NCBI RefSeq assembly: GCF_001270495.1
Contig: NZ_LGUR01000221.1
Span: forward strand, 1-64,000
DNA: 64,000 nt
Reading direction: 5' to 3'
DNA from: Streptomyces viridochromogenes
GTDB taxonomy: Bacteria; Actinomycetota; Actinomycetes; Streptomycetales; Streptomycetaceae
The notes under the pieces were generated by a model. The model worked only from the letters and a program-made list of their open reading frames with translations. It had not been told where the DNA came from and did no database searches. Positions 8,312 to 16,378 of the stretch are shown in pieces. A program made the translations under genes and the position numbers. The stretch's first letter is position 1. Each line of letters starts with the position of its first letter.

Positions 8312-8970
8312 ACCGCATTCTCATCGTCGAGGACGAGGACAGGATCGCCTCCTTCGTCGAGAAGGGCCTGCGCTCCAACGGCTTCACCACGACCGTCGTC
8401 GGCGACGGCGACGCCGCCTACGAGTACGCGCTGACCGGCGGCTTCGACCTGGTCGTCCTGGACATCGGCCTGCCCGGCCGGGACGGCTTCACGGTGCTGC
8501 GCGAACTGCGCGAGGCCCGGGTGACGGTCCCGGTGATCGTGTTGACCGCGCGGGACTCCGTACGGGACACGGTGGCCGGTCTGGAGGGCGGCGCCGACGA
8601 CTGGATGACCAAGCCGTTCCGCTTCGAGGAACTGCTCGCCCGGGTGCGCCTGCGGCTGCGTACGGCGGCCAGGGCGCCCGAGGTGACGGTGCTGCGGTCG
8701 GGCTCGCTGACGCTGGACCTGCGCACCCGGCGGGCGCGGGCCGACGAGCGCACCGTGGATCTGACGGCCCGTGAATTCGTGCTCCTGGAGCTGTTCCTGA
8801 GGCATCCGGGGCAGGTACTGTCCCGCGAGCAGATCCTGTCGCACGTGTGGGGCTACGACTTCGACCCCGGCTCCAACATCGTGGACGTGTACGTTCGGGC
8901 GCTGCGCAAGAAGCTCGGGGCCGAGCGGGTCGAGACGGTGCGCGGCGTGGGGTACCGCCTGTCAGCGTGA
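8308..8970 (+). CDS. OmpR/PhoB-family response regulator
   Basis: A 220-residue DNA-binding regulator. The receiver domain (about 1-120) has the acidic pair EDED near residues 8-10, phospho-acceptor Asp52 in LVVLDIGLPG, the Thr in IVLTAR and the Lys in WMTKPF. The C-terminal winged helix (about 128-220) has the usual DLTAREFVLLELFLRHPGQ and GYDFDPGSNIVDVYVRALRKKLG segments. The GTG overlaps the TGA of the kinase gene and GGGAGAGG lies just upstream. It probably controls its own operon (6481-6497) and possibly the permease downstream. Confidence 0.94.
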   Translation: MNRILIVEDEDRIASFVEKGLRSNGFTTTVVGDGDAAYEYALTGGFDLVVLDIGLPGRDGFTVLRELREARVTVPVIVLTARDSVRDTVAGLEGGADDWMTKPFRFEELLARVRLRLRTAARAPEVTVLRSGSLTLDLRTRRARADERTVDLTAREFVLLELFLRHPGQVLSREQILSHVWGYDFDPGSNIVDVYVRALRKKLGAERVETVRGVGYRLSA

Positions 8971-9010
8971 CGTGTCCCCGCCGCGTGAAGTCTCCTTCAT
9001 GTGCGGCTCA

Positions 9011-9041
9011 TCGAGGGCTCACGGCCGAGGTGAACCCTCGA
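9011..9041 (+). promoter_or_regulatory. Hairpin immediately upstream of the permease gene
   Basis: TCGAGGGCTCAC and GTGAACCCTCGA are complementary except for one position, with a 7-base GGCCGAG loop. The 31-base element ends 4 bases before the GTG at 9046 and would cover the ribosome binding region. It could be a terminator after the response regulator, an operator, or a translational switch. Confidence 0.45.
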
Positions 9042-9045
9042 TGAC

Positions 9046-10461
9046 GTGACCATGAACCTCCGACTGGGCGCGGCCCTGTGCGTGGCACTCTCCCTGTGCG
9101 CGCTGCTCGCCGTGCCCGGCAACTTCCCGGGGCTCGGCGCCGACGCCCGCCTCACCCTCGCCGTGTTCGCCCTGGCCACCTGCGCCTGGATCGCCACCCC
9201 GGTCGACGACACCTACATCGCGCTGGGCGCCGGACTCGCCCTGACGGTGACCGGGGTGATCAGCAGCGACACGCTCTTCGGCACCCTCGGCGACTCGACG
9301 GTGTGGCTGCTGATCTGCGCCTTCGTGCTGGCGGCGGCGGTGACCCGGACCGGGCTCGCGGGACGGGCGGCGGCGTTTCTGGTCGGCGGGGCGCGGACCG
9401 TACGGCAGCTCGTGCACCTCAGCACAGCCGCCCTGGTCGTGACGGCGTTCGCGGTGCCGGCCACGTCGGGGCGGGCCGCCCTCGCGCTGCCGGTGTTCCT
9501 GGCGCTCGCCAAGGTGCTGGCCGACCGGAGGCGACTGGTGGTGATGCTGGCACTGCTGTTCCCGACCGTGATCCTGCTGTCGGCGGTGGCGACGCTGATC
9601 GGGGCGGGCGCCCATCTGATCACCGTGTCGGTGCTGTGGCAGGCGACGGGTGACCGGATCGGCTTCACGGAATGGCTGCTGCTGGGCCTGCCCCTCGCCG
9701 TGGCCTCGTCCCACCTGGCCGCCGAGGCCGTACTCCTGACGACGACCCGGCGCGCGGACCGCAAGGGCGCCGTGCACATCACGCCCGAACAGATCCAGGA
9801 GCACAGCGACGCCCCGGTCACCGGCCCCTGGTCGCAGGCCGAGAAGCGGTGCGCGCTGCTGCTCGGCACGGTCGTCGTGCTGTGGTGCAGCGAGCCGCTG
9901 CACCGGGTGCCCCCGGCGGTCGTCGCGCTGATCGGCGCGGTGGTGGCGGCCTCGCCGGCCCTCGGCACCGTACATCTCAAGGACGCGCTGAAGACGGTGC
10001 CCTGGGCGTTGCTGCTGTTCATGGCCGCGACGATGGCGATGGGTGTGGCGCTCGCCGACTCCGGGGCGGCGAAGTGGCTTGTGGACGGGCTTCCCGGTGG
10101 AGTCGGCCCGGTGTTGTTCCTGATCGTGGTGATCGCGATCAGTACGGCGGCCCATCTGGTCCTGCAGTCCCGGTCGGCCCGTTCGTCGGTGCTGGTGCCG
10201 CTGGTGGTCGCGGCGGCGGTGGGGGCGGGGGTGAATCCGGTCGCGGCGGCGCTTGCGTCCACTGCGGCGGCTGGGTTCTGTCATACGTTGCCGGCTTCTG
10301 CCAAGCCGGTGACTCTCTTTTCCGACCTTCCCGGGACCCCTACCTACACGCCGCGCGACCTGTTGCGCCTGTCCGCCGTCCTGGCTCCGCTGACTGCCGT
10401 GCTCGTTCTGCTGTTTGCCGTGGCGGTGTGGCCGGCGCTCGGTGTGCCGGTGACGCGATGA
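9046..10461 (+). CDS. SLC13/DASS-type anion permease
   Basis: A 471-residue integral membrane protein with about 11-12 hydrophobic segments, typical of the divalent anion:sodium symporter superfamily (CitT/SLC13-like). The N-terminal half contains WIATPVDDTYIALGAG and TGVISSDTLFGTLGDSTVWLL, similar to the family's first hairpin regions; the C-terminal half repeats the pattern with LADSGAAKWLVDGL and ends in FCHTLPASAKPVTLF. The substrate is unknown; family members move citrate, succinate, malate or sulfate. The start may be GTG 9046 or ATG 9052. A hairpin covers the usual ribosome binding site region. It lies downstream of the two-component operon and upstream of glycerate kinase. Confidence 0.8.
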   Translation: MTMNLRLGAALCVALSLCALLAVPGNFPGLGADARLTLAVFALATCAWIATPVDDTYIALGAGLALTVTGVISSDTLFGTLGDSTVWLLICAFVLAAAVTRTGLAGRAAAFLVGGARTVRQLVHLSTAALVVTAFAVPATSGRAALALPVFLALAKVLADRRRLVVMLALLFPTVILLSAVATLIGAGAHLITVSVLWQATGDRIGFTEWLLLGLPLAVASSHLAAEAVLLTTTRRADRKGAVHITPEQIQEHSDAPVTGPWSQAEKRCALLLGTVVVLWCSEPLHRVPPAVVALIGAVVAASPALGTVHLKDALKTVPWALLLFMAATMAMGVALADSGAAKWLVDGLPGGVGPVLFLIVVIAISTAAHLVLQSRSARSSVLVPLVVAAAVGAGVNPVAAALASTAAAGFCHTLPASAKPVTLFSDLPGTPTYTPRDLLRLSAVLAPLTAVLVLLFAVAVWPALGVPVTR

Positions 10462-10500
10462 CGGTGCCGCGCATGTGTCGTCCTTCATCTGCCGCGCCGT

Positions 10501-10562
10501 CGTGGCTGGTCGCGCCCGCGCGGCGGAGCCGCACATGTCACAGCCCCGCGCCCCTGAGGGCG
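10501..10562 (+). repeat. Dispersed palindromic repeat, copy A
   Basis: Copy of the family with core GGCTGGTCGCGC ... GCGGCGGAGCCGC ... CAGCCCCGCGCCCC. It lies between the permease and glycerate kinase genes. The GCGGCGGAGCCGC segment and the CGGGGC-rich tail are self-complementary, so it can fold into hairpins. Confidence 0.85.
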
Positions 10563-10606
10563 TTGCCGCAGCGCAGTGAGTTCACCCGACCTGCTGAGGA
10601 GATCTG

Positions 10607-11806
10607 ATGCTGACCCGAGTCGTCGTAGCCCCCAGCGGCTTCAAGGAGTCCCTGTCCGCCCAGGCCGCCGCCGAGGCCATCGCGGACGGTGTCCGGCGGG
10701 TCTTGCCGGAAGCCGTGCTCGACCTGATCCCCCTGGTGGACGGCGGTGAGGGGACCGCCGCCACCCTGGCCGCCGCGACCGGCGGCCGACTCGTCGCGCT
10801 GCCCGCGACCGGCCCCGTCGGTGAGCCGGTCGGCACGCACTTCGCGCTGCTCGGCCCCGGCGAGCGGGACACGGCGGTGGTGGAGATGGCCGCGGTGGCC
10901 GGGCTGTCCCTCGTCCCCCGCGCCCTGCGCGACCCGGGCGCCACGACGACGTACGGCGTCGGCGAGCTGATCCGGGCCGCGCTCGACACCGGCGTACGGC
11001 GGATCCTGGTCGGCTGCGGCGACTCGGGTACGTCCGACGGAGGCGCCGGTGCGCTCCGGGCGCTCGGCGCCCGGCTACTGGACGCCGACGGCTTCGAACT
11101 CACGCCTGGCGGACGGGAGTTGAGGCGACTGGCGCGGATCGACCCGTCCGGCCTGGACCCGAGGCTGCGGGACGTCGAGCTGCTCGTCGCCTGCAACCCG
11201 TACAACGTGCTGTGCGGCGAGCGCGGCGTGGCCCGTGTCTTCGGCCCGCAGAAGGGGGCGACGCCCGCCCAAGTGGAGGAGTTGTCGGCGGGGCTGGAGA
11301 ACTGGGCGGACGTCCTCACCCGTGACCTGGGGGCCGTGGGCACCGACCTGCGTCTCGGCCCCGGCACCGGCGCGTCCGGCGGTCTGGGCGCCGGCCTCGC
11401 CGCGCTGGGCGCCCGCCTCCTCCCCCGCTTCGACGTGCTCCTGGACCACCTGGACCTGGACGCCCGCCTCGCCCGCGCCGGCCTCGTCGTCACCGCCGAG
11501 GGCGCCCTGGACCACCAGACGCCCCGGGGCAAGGTCCCGGCCGAGGTGGCCCGCCGGGCCAAGCTGTACGGCCGCCCGGTGCTCGTGCTGGCGGGCACGC
11601 TCGGCGAGGGCGCGCGCGAAGTGCCGGGCGTGGACGCGTTCAGCGGGATCCTGCCGGGGCCGATGGCCCTGGCGGAGGCCCTCGTCCGGGCCTCCGAGCT
11701 CCTCACGGACGCCACCGAACGCGCCCTGCGGATGATCCTGCTGGGCGCCCGGCTACCGGCTCACGCGGAGGTGTCCGGCACGCAACGCCCGTCCTCGGTG
11801 CGGTAG
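10607..11806 (+). CDS. glxK: Glycerate kinase (GlxK family)
   Basis: A 399-residue enzyme that phosphorylates D-glycerate (normally to 2-phosphoglycerate in this family), feeding glyoxylate or glycerate carbon into glycolysis. The N-terminus VVVAPSGFKESLSA, LIPLVDGGEGTAATL, VGCGDSGTSDGGAGAL, and later AGLVVTAEGALDHQT are conserved features of family I glycerate kinases. The ATG at 10607 has GAGGAG upstream. The last 46 bases overlap, head to head, the 3' end of the aminotransferase gene on the minus strand. Location after the SLC13-type permease suggests a common carboxylate use pathway. Confidence 0.92.
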   Translation: MLTRVVVAPSGFKESLSAQAAAEAIADGVRRVLPEAVLDLIPLVDGGEGTAATLAAATGGRLVALPATGPVGEPVGTHFALLGPGERDTAVVEMAAVAGLSLVPRALRDPGATTTYGVGELIRAALDTGVRRILVGCGDSGTSDGGAGALRALGARLLDADGFELTPGGRELRRLARIDPSGLDPRLRDVELLVACNPYNVLCGERGVARVFGPQKGATPAQVEELSAGLENWADVLTRDLGAVGTDLRLGPGTGASGGLGAGLAALGARLLPRFDVLLDHLDLDARLARAGLVVTAEGALDHQTPRGKVPAEVARRAKLYGRPVLVLAGTLGEGAREVPGVDAFSGILPGPMALAEALVRASELLTDATERALRMILLGARLPAHAEVSGTQRPSSVR

Positions 11807-13143
11807 TTCCACCGGGCGCCGTCCGTCACGAGTTCCTTCACGGCGTTCACGAACCGCTCGACGTGCTCGTCCGGCGTACCGGCCCCGAAGCTCACCCGGA
11901 TCGCGTTGAGGGACTTCTCGCCGGGCGCCGCCTCCGGGGCACCGCACTCGCCCTGAGTCTGCGGGTCGCTGCCCAACAGCGTCCGGACCAGCGGGTGGGC
12001 GCAGAACAGGCCGTCGCGCACGCCGATGCCGTACTCGGCGGAGAGCGCGGCGGCGAAGTGGGAGCTGTTCCAGCCGTCGACGACGAAGGAGATGACCCCG
12101 ACGCGCGGGGCGTCGTCACCGAAGAGGGAGAGGATCCGGACCTCGGGGACCTCGGCGAGGCCCTCCCGCACCTTCTCGATCAGGTACTGCTCGCGTGCGA
12201 CCAGGTTGTCGAACCCGGCCTCGGTGAGGGCCTTGCAGGCCGAGGCGATGGAGTAGGCGCCGATGACGTTCGGGGAGCCGGCCTCGTGGCGGGCGGCGTT
12301 CTCGTGCCACTCGACGTCCACTCCCCCGTCCTCGCGCCGGGAGACCTTGCGGCTGGCGCCGCCGCCCGCGAGGTAGGGCTCGGCCTCGCGCAGCCAGTCG
12401 GCGCGGCCGGCCAGGACGCCGGAGCCGAAGGGGGCGTACAGCTTGTGTCCGGAGAAGGCGACCCAGTCGACATCGAGGTCCTGGACGCTCACCGGGTGGT
12501 GCGGGGCCAGTTGGGCGGCGTCGAGCACGATCCGGGCGCCGTGAGCGTGGGCGGCGGCCGCGAGCTCCCGTACGGGCCACAGTTCACCGGTGACGTTCGA
12601 GGCACCGGTGACGCAGACCAGGGCCGGGCCGTAGCCCCCTTCATTCGACACAGTACGGTCGGCGAGGGCGCGCTCCAGGGTCTCGACGGCCTGACGCGGG
12701 GTGCGGGGGGCGTTGAGGTAGGTGACGCGGGCGTCACGCCAGGGCAGCAGGGAGGCGTGGTGCTCGGTCTCGAAGACGAAGACCTGGCAGTCGGCCGGGA
12801 GGGCGGCGGCGAGCAGGTTGAGGGAGTCGGTGGTGGACCGGGTGAACACGACCTGGTCGCCGTCCCGGCAGTCCAGGAACTCGGCGACCGTCCTGCGGGC
12901 GTTCTCGAACAGGTCGGTGGACAGCTGCGAGAGGTACCCGGCACCGCGGTGGACGCTGCCGTAGTACGGCGCGTAGGCGGCGACGTCGTCCCAGACCCGC
13001 TGGAGGGCCGGGGCGCTGGCGGCGTAGTCGAGCGCGGCGTAGGTGACCTCGCCACCGGTGACGAGCGGGACGGTGACATCACTACCCAGAACGGGCAGCT
13101 GGGCACAAAGGGTCTGGGCGGTGGCAGCGGTGAAGACGGACAT
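11761..13143 (-). CDS. Class V aminotransferase, cysteine desulfurase-like (SufS-like)
   Basis: A 460-residue PLP enzyme of the class V fold. The PLP Lys is in WVAFSGHKLYAPFGSG, the cofactor Asp in ARIVLDAAQLAPH, and a His in FETEHHASLLPW. The family includes cysteine desulfurases, selenocysteine lyases and related C-S lyases. The chain is longer than SufS (about 405 residues), with insertions near the C-terminus (GSDPQTQGECGAPEAAPGE). A Cys in DGLFCAHPL may be catalytic, but it is not in the canonical SufS position, so substrate specificity is uncertain. A SAM-IV riboswitch about 140 bases upstream of the ATG places it in methionine/cysteine sulfur metabolism. Its 3' end overlaps glxK by 46 bases. 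Confidence 0.88.
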   Translation of the reverse strand: MSVFTAATAQTLCAQLPVLGSDVTVPLVTGGEVTYAALDYAASAPALQRVWDDVAAYAPYYGSVHRGAGYLSQLSTDLFENARRTVAEFLDCRDGDQVVFTRSTTDSLNLLAAALPADCQVFVFETEHHASLLPWRDARVTYLNAPRTPRQAVETLERALADRTVSNEGGYGPALVCVTGASNVTGELWPVRELAAAAHAHGARIVLDAAQLAPHHPVSVQDLDVDWVAFSGHKLYAPFGSGVLAGRADWLREAEPYLAGGGASRKVSRREDGGVDVEWHENAARHEAGSPNVIGAYSIASACKALTEAGFDNLVAREQYLIEKVREGLAEVPEVRILSLFGDDAPRVGVISFVVDGWNSSHFAAALSAEYGIGVRDGLFCAHPLVRTLLGSDPQTQGECGAPEAAPGEKSLNAIRVSFGAGTPDEHVERFVNAVKELVTDGARWNYRTEDGRCVPDTSA

Positions 13144-13286
13144 GGCGAACTCCCGTGAGGGGCATGCGAGTTGAAGGCATGCGGAGAAGAGAAAAAGGGT
13201 GCGCGGAGGCGGGGCTCGGCAGCCCTATCGCATTCGCTTGCTCACGGAAGACTCCCTCGAACGACCAGGACCCCTGGTTTCGAGAG

Positions 13287-13404
13287 GGGCCCGCGCTTGC
13301 CGTAGACCTCGCTGCCTACGGCCTGGTCTTCACCCGGGGCACCCCGCCACGGACGGAGGGTTGCCGGACAGTCGGCCGGGGCCTCATGACTGTCACTCAT
13401 GACC
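13287..13404 (-). ncRNA. SAM-IV riboswitch
   Basis: On the minus strand the element begins GGTCATGAGTG, continues through CCCCGGCC, CCGGCAACCCTCC and GGCGGGGTGCCCCGGG, and closes P1 with GAAGACC. A second hairpin GCCGTAG ... CTACGGC and the tail AAGCGCGGGCCC follow, as in the SAM-IV class of Actinobacteria. The core SAM-binding elements of SAM-I/SAM-IV are recognisable by eye. It lies in the roughly 346-base leader of the class V aminotransferase gene; the rest of this leader contains no convincing gene. SAM binding should lower expression, but no clear expression platform is visible. Confidence 0.85.
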
Positions 13405-13440
13405 TGGTCCAACATCCTGCCATACGATCTTCGATGCGCA

Positions 13441-13471
13441 AGGGCGCAGTCCGGATGCTGGACTGCGCCCT
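13441..13471 (-). terminator. Terminator after trpD
   Basis: A perfect 12-base-pair stem, AGGGCGCAGTCC with GGACTGCGCCCT, around a 7-base loop, starts 19 bases after the trpD stop. It separates trpD from the SAM-IV leader. Confidence 0.8.
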
Positions 13472-13489
13472 GCGTCACATGCTGCCGGA

Positions 13490-14554
13490 TCAGGCGTTGC
13501 TGGCAGCCACCCACCGGTCGAGGGTCCGCTTCGCCGCGCCCGAGTCGATCGACTCCGCCGCCCTCGCCATGCCGAGCCGGATCTGCTCCGTGAGCGGGGC
13601 GTCCGTCGGCTCCAACGCCACCAGCGCCGCCGCCGAGTTGAGCAGTACGGCGTCCCGCACCGGCCCCGGGGCGCCGTCCAGCAGGCGCCGGGCGACCTCC
13701 GCGTTGTACGACGCGTCCGCACCGCGCAGCGCCTCCACGGGCACCAGCTCAATGCCGACTTCGCGCGGGTCGAAGGACTCCTCGGTCACCTTGCCGTCGC
13801 GGACCACCCACACCCGGGAGGTGGCCGTCGTCGTCAGCTCGTCGAGGCCGTCGTCGCCGCGGAACACCAGCGCGGACGAGCCGCGCTCGGCCAGTACGCC
13901 GGCGATGAGCCCCGCCATCCGGGTGTCGAAGCAGCCGACGGCCGAGGCGGTGACGCGGGCGGGGTTGGTCAGCGGGCCGAGGAGGTTGAAGGAGGTCGGG
14001 ATGCCCAGGTCCCGCCGTACGCCACCGACGAACCGCATCGAGGGGTGGAACTTGGCGGCGAAGCAGAAGGTGATGCCGGCCTCGTCCACCACCCGCGCCA
14101 CGCCCTGCGGCGACAGGTCCAGGTTGATGCCGAGCTTCTCCAGCACGTCGGACGAGCCGCTCGCGGAGGACGAAGCGCGGTTGCCGTGCTTGACGACCTT
14201 CGCCCCGGCGCCCGCGATCACGATGGCGGACATCGTCGAGATGTTGACCGTCTTGGCCCGGTCGCCGCCCGTGCCGACGATGTCGACGGCCGGTCCTGGA
14301 ATGTCCAGCGGCTGCGCGTGGGCGTACATCGCCTCGACGAGGCCGTTGATCTCCTCGACCGTCTCGCCCTTGGCCCGCAGGGCCACCATGAAGCCGGCGA
14401 TCTGGGCGTCCGAGGCCTCGCCGCTCATGAAGCGGTCCATCGCCCATGCCGTGTCACCGGCGCTCAGGTCCTGGCCACCGAGCAGCGCACTCAGCACCTC
14501 GGGCCAGGAACGGCCCGCCGCGGTGTCGCCTCCAGCGGGGGTCACAGCGCTCAT
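13490..14554 (-). CDS. trpD: Anthranilate phosphoribosyltransferase
   Basis: A 354-residue enzyme that transfers phosphoribose from PRPP to anthranilate in tryptophan synthesis. Key motifs: GTGGD PRPP-binding loop within [17 protein letters not shown] (about 93-108), [18 protein letters not shown] (about 121-138), and the metal-binding DD/E pair in [10 protein letters not shown]. Length and order match the family. The ATG has GGAGCGGCTT upstream. No other trp gene is adjacent, which is common in Streptomyces where trp genes are scattered and a second trpD copy may exist elsewhere. It is isolated by terminators on both sides. Confidence 0.95.
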   Translation of the reverse strand: MSAVTPAGGDTAAGRSWPEVLSALLGGQDLSAGDTAWAMDRFMSGEASDAQIAGFMVALRAKGETVEEINGLVEAMYAHAQPLDIPGPAVDIVGTGGDRAKTVNISTMSAIVIAGAGAKVVKHGNRASSSASGSSDVLEKLGINLDLSPQGVARVVDEAGITFCFAAKFHPSMRFVGGVRRDLGIPTSFNLLGPLTNPARVTASAVGCFDTRMAGLIAGVLAERGSSALVFRGDDGLDELTTTATSRVWVVRDGKVTEESFDPREVGIELVPVEALRGADASYNAEVARRLLDGAPGPVRDAVLLNSAAALVALEPTDAPLTEQIRLGMARAAESIDSGAAKRTLDRWVAASNA

Positions 14555-14644
14555 AAGCCGCTCCTGGGTCAGTTGTGGTGTCCCGCACTACGGGACGCGA
14601 GTCTCAACGGGGTCCACCCTATCCAGCCACGGGGTATGGCGAAG

Positions 14645-14671
14645 GGCCCCGTCCGAACACCGGACGGGGCC
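14645..14671 (-). terminator. Distal hairpin of a tandem terminator
   Basis: GGCCCCGTCCG pairs with CGGACGGGGCC around AACAC. It is the second hairpin after qcrB and nearly repeats the stem sequence of the one at 14685-14714. Confidence 0.75.
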
Positions 14672-14684
14672 GGCGCACGGCCGA

Positions 14685-14714
14685 GGGCCCCGTCCGTGTG
14701 TCCGGACGGGGCCC
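14685..14714 (-). terminator. Proximal hairpin of a tandem terminator after qcrB
   Basis: GGGCCCCGTCCG pairs with CGGACGGGGCCC around a 6-base loop, 27 bases after the qcrB stop. Together with 14645-14671 it forms a double terminator between the respiratory operon and trpD. Confidence 0.8.
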
Positions 14715-14740
14715 CCAACCGTGGCGTAGCTGGCGCAGCC

Positions 14741-16378
14741 TCAGTGATGACCGTGGCCGCTCGTGATCTCCTTGTACTCCTCGACGGTCGGCTTCGGGAT
14801 CTGGCCGTCCTCGTCGAAGTACGCCTTGCTGAGCTTGGCGCGCAGCTTCTCGGAGCCCTTCACCTTGCGCTCGACGCCGTTCTCGTCGACCGTCGGGCCG
14901 ATCTCGAGCGGCTTGTACTGCTCGTGCGCGGTGAGGGTGTGCAGCGCGTCCTGGCTGAGCGGCTCGTGGATCTCGATGAACTCACCGTGCGGCAGGCGCT
15001 TGATGATGCCCGACTCGCGGCCGTGCAGCACCTTGTCCTTGTCCCGGCGCTGGAGGCCGAGGCAGATCCGCTTGGTGATGATGAACGCGAGGACCGGTCC
15101 GACGAAGAAGCCGATCCGGACGAACCACGTGACCGCGTTGATCGACAGGTGGAAGTGGGTGGCCCACAGGTCGTTGCCACCGCCGACCAGACCGATCATG
15201 TAGACCGTGACCCAGGCGACGCCGAACGCGGTACGCGTCGGGGCGTTGCGCGGGCGGTCCAGGATGTGGTGCTCGCGCTTGTCGCCGGTGACCCAGGACT
15301 CGATGAACGGGTAGACCGCGATGGCCATCAGTACCAGGCCGAAGAGGACCAGCGGGATGAACACACCCAGGACGAGCGTGTGACCCCAGAAGTTGATCTC
15401 CCAGCCCGGCATGTACCGGACCAGACCCTCGGCGAAGCCCATGTACCAGTCGGGCTGGGCGCCCGTGGACACCTGGTCCGGACGGTAGGGGCCCATGGCC
15501 CAGATCGGGTTGATCTGCGCGACCGCCGCGATGATCGCGATGACACCGAAGACCAGGAAGAAGAAGCCTCCGGCCTTGGCCATGTAGACCGGCAGCAGCG
15601 GCATGCCGACGACGTTCTTGTTGTTCTTTCCGGGGCCCGCGAACTGCGTGTGCTTGTGGTAGAAGACCAGGATCAGGTGGCCGACCACCAGGCCGAGCAT
15701 GATGCCCGGGAGCAGCAGGATGTGGACCGAGTAGAAGCGGGCCACGAAGTCGACGCCCGGGAACTCGCCGCCGAAGAGGAAGAACGAGATGTACGTGCCG
15801 ACGACCGGCATGGACAGGATCGCGCCCTGGGTGAAGCGGACACCGGTGCCGGAGAGCAGGTCGTCCGGGAGCGAGTAGCCGGTGAAACCGGTGAACATGC
15901 CCAGGACGAACAGCAGGAAGCCGAACAGCCAGTTGATCTCACGCGGCTTGCGGAACGCGCCCGTGAAGAACACGCGCATCATGTGCACGAACATGCCGGC
16001 GAGGAAGATCAGCGCCGCCCAGTGGTGGATCTGCCGGATCAGCAGACCACCGCGCACGTCGAAGGAGATGTGCAGCGTCGAGCTGAACGCCTCCGACATG
16101 AGCTGTCCCTGGAGCGGGACGTAGGAGCCGTGGTACTCCACCTCGTTCATCGACGGGTGGAAGAACAGCGTCAGGTACACACCCGTGAGGATGATGATGA
16201 TGAAGCTGTAGAGGCAGACCTCGCCCAACATGAACGACCAGTGGTCGGGGAAGATCTTGCGCATGTTGGCCTTGGCCAGGGAGTAGATCCCGAGCCGGCC
16301 GTCGGCCCAGTCGGCGACGCGCTCGCCGGCCGGTGCCTTCCCGCGAGAGCGGGACTCGGTGGTCTCTGTAGTGCTCAT
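14741..16378 (-). CDS. qcrB: Cytochrome bc1 complex cytochrome b subunit
   Basis: A 545-residue membrane subunit of the actinobacterial menaquinol:cytochrome c reductase, which passes electrons from menaquinol to cytochrome c and pumps protons. The bis-His heme b ligands are visible in HHWAALIFLAGMFVHMMR (helix B) and HILLLPGIMLGLVVGHLI (helix D). About eight transmembrane helices are followed by a long C-terminal extension (residues about 420-545), typical of the Actinobacteria. The ATG at 16378 overlaps the qcrA stop as ATGA, which fixes the start even though the frame is open further upstream. Last gene of the ctaE-qcrC-qcrA-qcrB operon. Confidence 0.97.
   Translation of the reverse strand: MSTTETTESRSRGKAPAGERVADWADGRLGIYSLAKANMRKIFPDHWSFMLGEVCLYSFIIIILTGVYLTLFFHPSMNEVEYHGSYVPLQGQLMSEAFSSTLHISFDVRGGLLIRQIHHWAALIFLAGMFVHMMRVFFTGAFRKPREINWLFGFLLFVLGMFTGFTGYSLPDDLLSGTGVRFTQGAILSMPVVGTYISFFLFGGEFPGVDFVARFYSVHILLLPGIMLGLVVGHLILVFYHKHTQFAGPGKNNKNVVGMPLLPVYMAKAGGFFFLVFGVIAIIAAVAQINPIWAMGPYRPDQVSTGAQPDWYMGFAEGLVRYMPGWEINFWGHTLVLGVFIPLVLFGLVLMAIAVYPFIESWVTGDKREHHILDRPRNAPTRTAFGVAWVTVYMIGLVGGGNDLWATHFHLSINAVTWFVRIGFFVGPVLAFIITKRICLGLQRRDKDKVLHGRESGIIKRLPHGEFIEIHEPLSQDALHTLTAHEQYKPLEIGPTVDENGVERKVKGSEKLRAKLSKAYFDEDGQIPKPTVEEYKEITSGHGHH

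Noticed and set aside
13242..13514. A 90-codon minus-strand frame upstream of the aminotransferase
   Set aside because: It overlaps the SAM-IV riboswitch and the trpD terminator; its open state is due to GC bias.
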